NCBI GenBank assembly: GCA_002300355.1
Contig: NSGV01000002.1
Span: 372,001 to 436,000, forward strand
Direction of reading: 5' to 3'
DNA: 64,000 bases
Source: Streptomyces sp. TLI_235
Lineage (GTDB): Bacteria; Actinomycetota; Actinomycetes; Streptomycetales; Streptomycetaceae
Shown here: in pieces, positions 7,964 through 15,676 of the stretch
Position numbering within the stretch: position 1 is the first letter of the stretch
Layout of the letters: the number at the start of each line of letters is the position of its first letter
Made by a program: the position numbers and the translations under genes
Notes under the pieces: model-generated
Databases searched by the model: none
What the model saw: only the letters and a program-made list of their open reading frames with translations
Told to the model about the DNA's origin: nothing

Positions 7964-9532
7964 GTGCTGCACCTTCTGAGCGGACTCGCCGCCAACCCCG
8001 CGCTGCCACCCCATCTGGTGGACCGTCTCATCGACCTTCTGGCCTGGCCCCCGACCGGTGAGGCGGACGAGGACCTCTGTCTCCTGCTCGCCTCGGCCCT
8101 CGCCGACCGCCCGGACCTGAGCCGGGCCCAGACCACCGCCCTCGCCGGCCTCGACGACTCGGCCGCCGTCGCGCTCGCCTACAACGGGCACCTCCGCGCG
8201 GCCGACACCGACCCCGCCGCTCAACCGGACGCGGCCATCGCCCTGCTGGACGAGGGCCGCGGCGATCCCTCCTGGGCCGCCGGCCTGGCCGCCGACCCCG
8301 ACCCGGCCCGCCGGGAACGACTCGCCGGCTGCCCCGGCCTTCCGCCGGACGTCGCCGAGACGCTGGCCGGCGACCCCGAGACGGACGTCGTCGAGGAACT
8401 CGCCCGTCACGCGTCGCCGGAGCTGGCCGCCCGGCTGGCGGCACACCCGCACGCCCGGGTCCGGCTCGGGGCGGCGGCCAACGAGGCGACCCCGCCGGCC
8501 GTGCTGGCCGCGCTGCTCACCGGCGAGGGGCTGCCCCCGGCCCGGTGGTGCGACGTCTGCGAGCGCCGGGACGTCCCGTTCCCGCACCCGCTCGACTGCC
8601 CGCTCGGCGACTGCGAGCTGCCGCCGGGCGCGGGGTGCCTCGGCGGGCACGAGTCCGCCCTGCACGCGATCCGGTACGCCGCGCTGGGCAATCCGAGCAC
8701 TCCCGCGGACGCCGCCGCCCGCCTGGTCGGACACCCGTCGATGATGCTGCGTCAGGCACTGGCCGGACGCACCGACCTGCCGCCCGAGGAGTACGCCTGG
8801 CTGGCCGGCGACACCAGCGCCTGGGTGCGGACCGCCCTCGCCGCGAACCCGGCGGTCGGCGAGGCCGTGCTCCGCAGGCTCGCCGTCGACCCGGACGCCG
8901 CCGTGCTCCGCGCCCTCGCCCACCACCCCCGCCTCCCGCTCGACCTCCTGGCCCGGACGGCGGCGAGCGTCCGGGTCGGACCGGAGCTGTTACCGAGGAT
9001 CGCCGGCGCCTCTCCCGCCGAGACACGGGAGCTCGCCAGCTCGGCCGACGCCCGGGTACGGATGCTGGTCGCCCGGCGGCGCGACCTGCCGTCCGAGGTC
9101 CGCGACACGCTGGCCGCCGACCCGGACGCCAAGGTCGCCGCGTCCGTCGCCGGCCACCCGGGGCTCGGCGGGACCGCCCTGCGCAGCATGGCCCGCCGCT
9201 TCGGCGACCACGTGCACGCCGCGATCGCAGCCAACCCGGACGCGCCACCCGCCCTGCTGGAGGGGCTGGCCCGGCACCGCCCGGCCGCCCGGAAGGCCCT
9301 CCGCGAGATCGCCCGCCACCCGCACGCGACCGCCGCCGCCCTGCTGCCCTGCCTGGCCGATGCCCGGGCGCGCCGCTCCGCCGCCGGCCACCCGGCCCTG
9401 CCGCCGGACACCGTGCTCACCCTGCTCGCCGACCCGGACTGGCAGGTCCGCGAGGCCGCCGCGGCCAACCCGGCCCTGCCGCCCGAGGCGATGTCCCGCC
9501 TCTGCGCCGCCGCCGCGGCCACCACGGCCTGA
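7964..9532 (+). CDS. Leucine-rich-repeat-variant (LRV) protein with a Cys-rich insert and a TTA codon
   Basis: A 522-residue repeat protein. Almost the whole chain is built of short alpha-helical repeats of the type 'LAADPDPxVRxxLAxHPxLPPxxLxxL', the LRV signature. The repeats are interrupted at about residues 195-230 by a cysteine cluster (C196, C199, C212, C217, C225; WCDVCERRDV then DCPLGDCELP). The Azotobacter LRV protein pairs such repeats with a 4Fe-4S cluster; iron-sulfur or zinc binding here is inferred. Codon 343 (8990-8992) is TTA, read in streptomycetes by the developmentally controlled bldA tRNA. The start is GTG at 7964. Confidence 0.8.
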   Translation: MLHLLSGLAANPALPPHLVDRLIDLLAWPPTGEADEDLCLLLASALADRPDLSRAQTTALAGLDDSAAVALAYNGHLRAADTDPAAQPDAAIALLDEGRGDPSWAAGLAADPDPARRERLAGCPGLPPDVAETLAGDPETDVVEELARHASPELAARLAAHPHARVRLGAAANEATPPAVLAALLTGEGLPPARWCDVCERRDVPFPHPLDCPLGDCELPPGAGCLGGHESALHAIRYAALGNPSTPADAAARLVGHPSMMLRQALAGRTDLPPEEYAWLAGDTSAWVRTALAANPAVGEAVLRRLAVDPDAAVLRALAHHPRLPLDLLARTAASVRVGPELLPRIAGASPAETRELASSADARVRMLVARRRDLPSEVRDTLAADPDAKVAASVAGHPGLGGTALRSMARRFGDHVHAAIAANPDAPPALLEGLARHRPAARKALREIARHPHATAAALLPCLADARARRSAAGHPALPPDTVLTLLADPDWQVREAAAANPALPPEAMSRLCAAAAATTA

Positions 9533-9561
9533 TCCCACCCCCGGAACCCCACCACCCGCCC

Positions 9562-9602
9562 CCGGGTGGGCGCGGATCATCCCACCGTTCCCGCCCACCC
9601 GG
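9562..9602. terminator. Hairpin between convergent genes
   Basis: An 11-bp perfect stem, CCGGGTGGGCG (9562-9572) with CGCCCACCCGG (9592-9602), and a 19-base loop. It lies between the LRV gene and the convergent DUF6891-like gene. Confidence 0.5.
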
Positions 9603-9664
9603 ACCGGCCGCCGACGCGACAGCCGAAACGGACACCGGCTGAGGTCGGCCTCGCAAGCGAGGGC

Positions 9665-10582
9665 CTAACCGACCAGGCGGCGCCGCCAGTCCAGCGGGGT
9701 GACGTGGACGGCCCGCGCGGGGGCGCCGTCCCACGTCGTCGGGAGCCCGACCGCCTGCAGGGCCGCCACCACCTCGCCGCCCACCGCCGCGGTGGTCTCC
9801 TCCGTGTCGTCGAACCCGCCGTACATCAGCATCAGCCCGTGGCCGGCGGCCGCCGAGTCGGTGCACTGGGTGTGGAAGTAGACGAAGCCCCGGGCATCGG
9901 GGCCGCCCTCGCCGCCGATCTCGGCCTGCCCGCAGCTGCGGCAGCAGGTGAAGTTCTCGCGGGCGGTGATGCCGGCCTCCTGCAGCGCGGCGAAGGCCCG
10001 GGTGAGCCGCTCCGGGTCGGTCTCGCCCTGCCACGCGGCCTGCTCGGCGACGCGCTCCAGCCACATCCGGTCGGCCAGCGCCTGCGCCTGCTCGCGCGAG
10101 ACGGGCCGCCGGTCCCCGCTGACGAGGTGGTACTCGGCGGTCTCGGCCAGTCGGGCGCGGGTGGTGTAGCCGCCGAGCAGTTCGGTGCGGACGCACTGCT
10201 CCAGCTCCGCGCGCTCCTCCTCGTCGAGGTCGAGCGGCGGCACCTCGGGGGCGGGGCCCATGTCCAGCACCTCCCAGGACCTGCCGGCTTCCCAGCCCTC
10301 GTCCTGCCGGGCCCAGCCGGCCAGTGCCTCGATCACGGCCTCGGGCCCGTCGACCACGGTCTGGAAGTGCCGATCGGCGCCTCCGTCGCGGTGCTCCAGC
10401 GTGTAGTCCCCACCGGTCTTGTGCCAGACCTGGGCGAAGACGTCCGGCAGGTCGGGTATCCGTTGCACCACCAGGAACCGGTCGCCTTCGGCGCCGATCC
10501 GCCGGACCAGCCCCGCCAGCTCCTCGGCGGACACCCGGACGTGCCGGCCCCGGTTCTCCGTCTTCACCACGATCTCGAGCAT
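9665..10582 (-). CDS. Conserved hypothetical protein (DUF6891-like)
   Basis: A 305-residue cytoplasmic protein. The first 110 residues (MLEIVVKTENRGRHVRVSAE, then FLVVQRIPDLPDVFAQVWHK) look like an Imm1/'domain of unknown function' fold. The second half contains FTCCRSCGQAEIG followed by GFVYFHTQCTD, GLMLMYGGFD and PLDWRRRLVG. The CCxxC plus later His/Cys could hold a zinc. I associate this rear half with the actinobacterial DUF6891 family from memory, so treat the name as tentative. The ATG at 10582 begins the first strand; the open frame upstream of it has no protein-like composition. Confidence 0.65.
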   Translation of the reverse strand: MLEIVVKTENRGRHVRVSAEELAGLVRRIGAEGDRFLVVQRIPDLPDVFAQVWHKTGGDYTLEHRDGGADRHFQTVVDGPEAVIEALAGWARQDEGWEAGRSWEVLDMGPAPEVPPLDLDEEERAELEQCVRTELLGGYTTRARLAETAEYHLVSGDRRPVSREQAQALADRMWLERVAEQAAWQGETDPERLTRAFAALQEAGITARENFTCCRSCGQAEIGGEGGPDARGFVYFHTQCTDSAAAGHGLMLMYGGFDDTEETTAAVGGEVVAALQAVGLPTTWDGAPARAVHVTPLDWRRRLVG

Positions 10583-10936
10583 GCGCAGACTCTGGCACAC
10601 CCCCCTGACAGCCCGTCGCCCGGACGCCCGGGGGTGCCTCCGCCCGCCGGACCGCGGCCCCGGGTGGTCGGCGTGGACGCGGTGAACTCGGCGGTCACCG
10701 CAGTCCGTTCGGGTGCCGGGAGGAAGCCGCCGCGACCGCGAACAGCCGGATGCCGGCACGGTGGACGATCCGGGGCACCGGATGGCGTCCTGGCGGGCGC
10801 CCGGAGCCACCGCCGGACGGGACCCGTCGGAGGGATCGCCCCGCAGCCCCGACACGGCCCTCCGGTGGGCGGTCGCGGGCCGCGGGGCGACCCAAGACTG
10901 GTGGCGTGGGCCGGACGTCACCGGAAGGAGGCCGCG
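10583..10936. other. Intergenic stretch of 354 bases
   Basis: No gene is supported. Open frames on both strands here have poor codon bias and no recognisable protein. A good ribosome site (GGAAGGAGG) at the right edge belongs to the next gene. No clear promoter, operator or hairpin was identified. Confidence 0.5.
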
Positions 10937-11131
10937 GTGAACTCACTGGAGCCCAAGGACGCGGCGGACGCGACGAGCGAGCGGGTCACCACGCTCCGCT
11001 ACTCGGGCAACCCGGAGCAGGACCACCTGCTCGACGAGATCCAGCACCCGGAGACCACGAACGCCCTCTACGAGCTGGCGGACCGCCCCGGTACCGCGGC
11101 CGCGAACGGCAGCGGGCCGACGGCCCGGTAA
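10937..11131 (+). CDS. Small acidic hypothetical protein (64 aa)
   Basis: A short open frame that begins at GTG 10937, with a near-perfect GGAAGGAGG site 7 bases upstream, and ends in TAA. The product is hydrophilic and charged (LRYSGNPEQDHLLDEIQHPE, NALYELADRPG), without Cys or membrane segments. The strong ribosome site and good third-position GC support a real gene; function unknown. It precedes an acetyltransferase gene by 43 bases and may share its transcript. Confidence 0.6.
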   Translation: MNSLEPKDAADATSERVTTLRYSGNPEQDHLLDEIQHPETTNALYELADRPGTAAANGSGPTAR

Positions 11132-11174
11132 ATCCTTTGCGAAGGCCCGGGCCGGGCGGCCAGAATCCCCCGGT

Positions 11175-12176
11175 ATGGGCACTGACGAACCATTCGAACA
11201 GCGGCCGATCGGAGCCGAACAGTTCGATGCCTGGCTGGCGCTGCTGGCCGCCGTCGAGGCGGAGGACCACGAGGACGACCACCTCGGCCCGGACGACCTC
11301 GCGGAGTACCTGGCCGACCCGTACTGCGACTTCGCCCGCGGCTCGGTCGCGTTCTACGACGGCCCGACGATGGTGGGCTACGGCTATCTGAAGGCGCGCA
11401 CCGAGGCCGATCCGGTGCACCAGATGTACTACCTGGGCGCCGTCCATCCCGCGTACCGCGGGCGGGGCGTCGGCGCGGCCCTGCTGGCCTGGGCGGAGCG
11501 GGCGGCGCCGCCGCTGCACCGCGAGCGCTACCCGGACCGCCCGCTGACCCTCTACAGCTCCAGCCTCGCCCGGAACGCCCGGGCGTCCGAGCTGTACGCG
11601 GCGCACGGCTACACGCCCGCCCGGTGGTTCCACGGCATGACCCGGGACCTGACGGCGCCGCTGCCGGACATCCCGGCCCCGCCCGGGATCGAGCTGCGCG
11701 GCTTCACCGCCGAGCGTTCCGAGGACGCCCGGATGGTGCGCAACGAGGCCTTCCGCGACCACTGGGGCTCGACCGAGTCGAGCGAGCAGGGCTGGGCGCA
11801 CATGACGTCCGGTCCGGCCTTCCGCCCCGGCCTGGGGTTCGTCGCCTACGACGTCGAGGACGGCGCGGCCGACGGCGGCACCCCGCTGGGCATGGTGCTG
11901 GCCGAGGAGTACGCGGCGCACACCGAGGCGACCGGCGAGCGGGACATGTACATCTCGCTGGTCGGCACCCGCCGGGCGGGGCGCAAGCGGGGCATCGCCT
12001 CGGCGCTGCTGGTGCGGGCCCTGGCGGAGGCTCGCGAGGCCGGGTTCGCCACCGCCTCGCTCGGCGTCGACGCCGACTCCCCCACCGGCGCGCTCGGTCT
12101 GTACGAGCATGTCGGATTCACCGTCAAGGACTCCTGGATCGCCCAGCTGAAGCCGCTGCGGCCCGCCGCGGCCTGA
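11175..12176 (+). CDS. Two-domain GNAT N-acetyltransferase (MshD-like layout)
   Basis: A 333-residue protein with two GNAT folds. The first acetyl-CoA loop is VHPAYRGRGVGAALLAWAE (about residues 95-113). The second is GTRRAGRKRGIASALLVRAL (about 263-282), followed by ASLGVDADSPTGALGLYEHV and GFTVKDSW. This is the architecture of mycothiol synthase and many actinobacterial dual-GNAT enzymes. The substrate is not evident, and true MshD usually sits in another context, so the MshD name is not assigned. The ATG at 11175 follows an A/T-rich stretch without a strong ribosome site. Confidence 0.85.
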   Translation: MGTDEPFEQRPIGAEQFDAWLALLAAVEAEDHEDDHLGPDDLAEYLADPYCDFARGSVAFYDGPTMVGYGYLKARTEADPVHQMYYLGAVHPAYRGRGVGAALLAWAERAAPPLHRERYPDRPLTLYSSSLARNARASELYAAHGYTPARWFHGMTRDLTAPLPDIPAPPGIELRGFTAERSEDARMVRNEAFRDHWGSTESSEQGWAHMTSGPAFRPGLGFVAYDVEDGAADGGTPLGMVLAEEYAAHTEATGERDMYISLVGTRRAGRKRGIASALLVRALAEAREAGFATASLGVDADSPTGALGLYEHVGFTVKDSWIAQLKPLRPAAA

Positions 12177-12221
12177 ATCCGGCGGCCCACGGCCACCGCG
12201 CCGGGGCCCGGCGCGGCCGGC

Positions 12222-13625
12222 TCAGCGGCCGCTGACCAGGTCCGCGGCGCGGGCGATCAGCGAGGTGCGGCCGAGGCCGGCGGCCTCGCGGCGGTCGGCG
12301 GCGCGGTAGGCGACGTACAGGCCGCGGATGCCGAGCCAGCGCAGCGGTTCGGGCTCCCAGCCGCGGACGCTGCGGCCGACCCAGGGCAGCCGGGTGAGCT
12401 CGGTGTCGTGGCCGAGCACGAGGTCGCGCAGGGTGCGGCCGGCCAGATTGGCGGTGGCGACGCCGTGGCCGACGTAGCCGCCGGCCGCGCCGAGCCCGGT
12501 CGCCGGGTCGTACTGGACGGTGGCGCACCAGTCGCGGGGCACGCCGAGCACGCCCGACCAGGCGTGGTCGACCGGTGCGTCGGCCGCCGCGGGGAACAGC
12601 CGGCCGAGCAGGGCGGTGAGCTGGCGCTGGGTCGAGGCGTGGGTCTCGCCCCTGGTGTCGACGTGCGAGCCGAAGCGGTAGGGGACGCCGCGGCCGCCGA
12701 TGGCGATCCGGTCGTCGGCGGTGCGCTGTGCGTAGCAGTAGGCGTGGGCCTCGTCGCCGAGCACCTCGGCGCCCTGCCAGCCGATCTCGTCCCAGACCTT
12801 CCGGTCCAACGGGGCGGTGACGATCATGCTGCTGTTCATCGGCACCCAGGTGCGGCGGTGGCCGCGCAGTCCTGCGGTGAAGCCCTCCAGGGCGCGTACG
12901 ACGTGCCGGGCGCGGACGGTGCCGCGTCGGCAGACGGCGGCCCCGGGGCGGATCTCCAGCACCTCGGTGCCCTCGTACACGGTGACGCCGAGGCGTTCGA
13001 CGGCGGCGGCCAGGCCGCGGACCAGTCGGGCCGGGTGGATGCGGGCGCAGTGCGGGGTCCACAGGGCGCCGCGGGCGCCGGCGACCCGGACGCGGTCGGC
13101 GAGTTCGGCGGCGCCGAGCCGGACCATGTCCTCCTCGCCCCAGCCCTCCTCGCGCAGCGCGGGCAGGTGGGCGAGCATCCGCCGTTCCTGGACCTCGCCG
13201 ACGGCGACGTGCAGTTCGCCGTCCTTGCGGATGTCGGCGTCGATGCCCTCGGCGGCGGCGGCCGCGACGACCTCGTCGACGGTGGCGAACATGGCCCGCT
13301 GCATGGCGACGGCGGCGGGCCGGCCGTGCGCGGCGGCGTAGCGGCGGAACCGGCCGGGGAGGGCGGCGGTGAGCCAGCCGCCGTTGCGGCCGGAGGCGCC
13401 GAAGCCGGCGAACTCCTTCTCCAGGACGGCGATCCGCAGGGACGGCTCGGCCCGCTTGAGGTAGTAGGCCGTCCAGAGGGCGGTGTAGCCGCCGCCGACG
13501 AGGGCGACGTCGACGTCGATGTCGCCCTCGAGCGCGGGCCGCGGGGCGGGCAGACCGTCCGCGGCGTACCAGAAGGAGACGTTGCCGTTGGTGCGGGCGG
13601 GGCCGGCGGGCTGTGTGGGGCTCAT
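12222..13625 (-). CDS. DAO-family FAD-dependent oxidoreductase (PuuB-like amine oxidase)
   Basis: A 467-residue flavoprotein. After a 35-residue leader the FAD-binding strand-loop is VDVALVGGGYTALWTAYYL (about 38-56), followed by FAGFGASGRNGGWL, the substrate-proximal motif of gamma-glutamylputrescine/glycine oxidases. The C-terminus has GYVGHGVATANLAGRTLRDL, the second FAD motif. The likely reaction is oxidation of an amine or amino acid to an aldehyde or imine, H2O2 and NH3. The gene begins 61 bases after an XRE-cupin regulator on the same strand, the arrangement of puuR-puuB in putrescine catabolism. That specific substrate is an inference. Confidence 0.85.
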   Translation of the reverse strand: MSPTQPAGPARTNGNVSFWYAADGLPAPRPALEGDIDVDVALVGGGYTALWTAYYLKRAEPSLRIAVLEKEFAGFGASGRNGGWLTAALPGRFRRYAAAHGRPAAVAMQRAMFATVDEVVAAAAAEGIDADIRKDGELHVAVGEVQERRMLAHLPALREEGWGEEDMVRLGAAELADRVRVAGARGALWTPHCARIHPARLVRGLAAAVERLGVTVYEGTEVLEIRPGAAVCRRGTVRARHVVRALEGFTAGLRGHRRTWVPMNSSMIVTAPLDRKVWDEIGWQGAEVLGDEAHAYCYAQRTADDRIAIGGRGVPYRFGSHVDTRGETHASTQRQLTALLGRLFPAAADAPVDHAWSGVLGVPRDWCATVQYDPATGLGAAGGYVGHGVATANLAGRTLRDLVLGHDTELTRLPWVGRSVRGWEPEPLRWLGIRGLYVAYRAADRREAAGLGRTSLIARAADLVSGR

Positions 13626-13686
13626 GTTCTCTGCCTGGGTGGGGGCTGGGCGGTGGCTTGGCGGGGGCGCGGGAGGTGAGGGGCGG

Positions 13687-14274
13687 TCAGTCCGGGGTGG
13701 GCGGGCTGACGATCCAGAGCACTTCGGCGGGCGCGTCGGAGTGGTTGGCCACCCGGTGCGGGGTGGCGGTGCGGTAGTCCAGGCTGTCGCCGGCGTCCAG
13801 GGTGTAGGGGTGGCCGTCGAGTTCGACGGTGACGGTGCCGGCCAGGACGAGCAGGATCTCCTGGGAGTCGCCGTGGGTGTAGGACTCCTCGCCGGTGGAG
13901 GCGCCGGGGTCGAACTCCCCCGCATACACCTCCAGGTGGGCGAGCGGCCGCTGGGAGACGAGGTACTTGCGGGTGCCGGGCGCGGTGGGCAGCGCGGGGC
14001 GGCGCTCGCGGCGGACGACCCGGGGGCCGGCCGGGGCGGAGTGGTCGAACAGGTCGGCCATGGTGAGGCCGAGGGCGTCGGCGATCCTGCGGAGCTTGCC
14101 GATGCTGGCCCCGGCGAGGCCTCGTTCGACCTGGCTGAGGAAGCCGGCGCTGGCGCCGGCCGCCTCGCCGAGGGCGCGCAGCGACAGGGCGCGGGCCTCC
14201 CGGTAGCCGCGGATCCGGGCGCCGAGGGCGCGGGCGTCGGCATCCGCCGCGGGGCCGGTGCTCTGGTCCGTCAT
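13687..14274 (-). CDS. XRE-family transcriptional regulator with C-terminal cupin domain (PuuR-like)
   Basis: A 195-residue regulator. The HTH is GARIRGYREARALSLRALGE then AGASAGFLSQVERGLAGASI (about residues 18-65). It is followed by a cupin sensor domain (EEILL-type strand LEVYAGEFDPG, ESYTHGDSQEILLVLAGTVT, LDAGDSLDYRTATPHRVANH) that binds a small ligand. It lies directly upstream of, and probably in one transcript with, the FAD oxidase, which suggests feedback by the oxidase substrate. The ATG at 14274 is preferred; a second ATG at 14310 would add 12 residues. The space to hhyS upstream holds an inverted repeat (14320-14338). Confidence 0.88.
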   Translation of the reverse strand: MTDQSTGPAADADARALGARIRGYREARALSLRALGEAAGASAGFLSQVERGLAGASIGKLRRIADALGLTMADLFDHSAPAGPRVVRRERRPALPTAPGTRKYLVSQRPLAHLEVYAGEFDPGASTGEESYTHGDSQEILLVLAGTVTVELDGHPYTLDAGDSLDYRTATPHRVANHSDAPAEVLWIVSPPTPD

Positions 14275-14319
14275 GGCTCCCCGGTTCGTCCGGTGGGGCT
14301 GGGGCTCCATCAAACACTC

Positions 14320-14338
14320 TGTTCGATGGGACGGAACA
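14320..14338. promoter_or_regulatory. Inverted repeat TGTTC-N9-GAACA, candidate operator
   Basis: A perfect 5-bp inverted repeat (TGTTC and GAACA) around nine bases, 46 bases upstream of the regulator start and 170 bases upstream of hhyS. It is in the shared divergent promoter region. The most likely binder is the adjacent XRE-cupin repressor; unproven. Confidence 0.4.
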
Positions 14339-14508
14339 CACCGTATGCCGCGCGGTACAGCGGCACAAGGGCCCGGCGCCTGCTACCGACTGAGCCCGTT
14401 CGAGCGACCCTGTCGGCCGTTCGCCCGGGCGGTGGAGTGCGGACGCTGCTATGAAGAGCGTTGAGTCTGTTTTGTCCGGTCTCATCCCCGTTTCTAGGAG
14501 GCATCCAC

Positions 14509-15594
14509 ATGGGTGCTACGGCTACCACCGCCCAGGCCGCGGGCCAGGGCACGACACCGGCGGGCAAGCAGCCGCCGGTTCACATCCTCTGGATCAACGC
14601 CGGTCTGAGCTGTGACGGCGACTCGGTCTCGCTGACCGCGGCGATGCAGCCGAGCATCGAGGAGATCGTCACCGGCGCCCTGCCGGGCCTGCCGGAGATC
14701 GCCGTGCACTGGCCGCTGATCGACTTCGAGTGCGGCCCGGTGCAGGGCGCGGACAACTTCGTCGAGTGGTTCTTCAAGGCCGACCGCGGCGAACTCGAGC
14801 CGTTCGTCCTGGTGGTGGAGGGCTCGATCCCGAACGAGTCGATCAAGCCCGAGGGCTACTGGTGCGGCTTCGGCGACGACCCGGAGACCGGCCAGCCGAT
14901 CACCACCAGCGAGTGGCTCGACCGGCTGGCGCCCAAGGCCACGGCCGTGGTCGCGATCGGCACCTGTGCCACGTACGGCGGAATCCACGCCATGGCGGGC
15001 AACCCGACCGGCGCCATGGGCGTGCCCGACTACCTGGGCTGGGACTGGACGTCCAAGGCCGGCCTGCCGATCGTCTGCGTGCCGGGCTGCCCGATCCAGC
15101 CGGACAACTTCTCCGAGACGCTGACCTACCTGCTCTACCAGCTGGCCGGCGCGGCGCCGATGATCCCGCTGGACGACAAGCTGCGGCCGACCTGGCTGTT
15201 CGGCGCGACCGTCCACGAGGGCTGCGACCGCGGCGGCTACTACGAGCAGGGCCAGTTCGCGGAGGCGTACGGCGAGCCGGAGTGCCTGGTCAAGCTCGGC
15301 TGCTGGGGCCCGGTCGTCAAGTGCAACGTGCCCAAGCGCGGCTGGATCAACGGCGTCGGCGGCTGCCCGAACGTGGGCGGCGTCTGCATCGCCTGCACCA
15401 TGCCCGGCTTCCCGGACAAGTTCATGCCCTTCATGGACGAGCCCCCGGGCGCCCGGATCTCCGCCACCGCCAGCGGGGCCTACGGGGCCGCGATCCGCCG
15501 TCTGCGCTCCATCACCGCGAAGACGGTGGACAAAGAGCCCAAGTGGCGGCGCACCGGCCGCAAGCTGACCACCGGTTACCGCACCCCCTGGTGA
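14509..15594 (+). CDS. hhyS: [NiFe]-hydrogenase group 1h (high-affinity) small subunit
   Basis: A 361-residue iron-sulfur subunit that carries electrons from the NiFe site through three clusters. The proximal-cluster segment is NAGLSCDGDSVSL: Cys35 is present but the usual second Cys of C-x-x-C is Asp38. This is the 3Cys-1Asp arrangement known for the oxygen-tolerant actinobacterial-type enzyme of Ralstonia. Other ligands lie in GTCATYGG, VPGCPIQPDN, HEGCDRGGYY, CLVKLGCWGPVVKCNVPKRG and GGCPNVGGVCIACTMPGFPD. There is no Tat (twin-arginine) signal, so the enzyme is cytoplasmic or bound to the inner membrane face. The ATG at 14509 follows AGGAGG. It heads a long operon of co-oriented genes. Confidence 0.95.
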   Translation: MGATATTAQAAGQGTTPAGKQPPVHILWINAGLSCDGDSVSLTAAMQPSIEEIVTGALPGLPEIAVHWPLIDFECGPVQGADNFVEWFFKADRGELEPFVLVVEGSIPNESIKPEGYWCGFGDDPETGQPITTSEWLDRLAPKATAVVAIGTCATYGGIHAMAGNPTGAMGVPDYLGWDWTSKAGLPIVCVPGCPIQPDNFSETLTYLLYQLAGAAPMIPLDDKLRPTWLFGATVHEGCDRGGYYEQGQFAEAYGEPECLVKLGCWGPVVKCNVPKRGWINGVGGCPNVGGVCIACTMPGFPDKFMPFMDEPPGARISATASGAYGAAIRRLRSITAKTVDKEPKWRRTGRKLTTGYRTPW

Positions 15595-15603
15595 CCGACC
15601 CCC

Positions 15604-15633
15604 GGACGCCGCGCGCGCAGGCGCGCGGCGTCC
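15604..15633 (+). other. Strong intercistronic hairpin between hhyS and hhyL
   Basis: A perfect 13-bp stem, GGACGCCGCGCGC (15604-15616) with GCGCGCGGCGTCC (15621-15633), and a GCAG tetraloop. It begins 10 bases after the hhyS stop and ends 43 bases before hhyL, with no U tract. It could protect the hhyS message, tune the S:L ratio or attenuate transcription. Confidence 0.6.
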
Positions 15634-15676
15634 ACCCCTGTCCCCCCGACGCAACGACGAAGGGCACACACTCCCG

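Noticed and set aside
6617..8926. Long minus-strand frame spanning three genes
   Set aside because: Gly/Arg/Val-rich shadow crossing intergenic regions; the genes at 6367-7044, 7217-7891 and 7964-9532 have better codon bias and ribosome sites.
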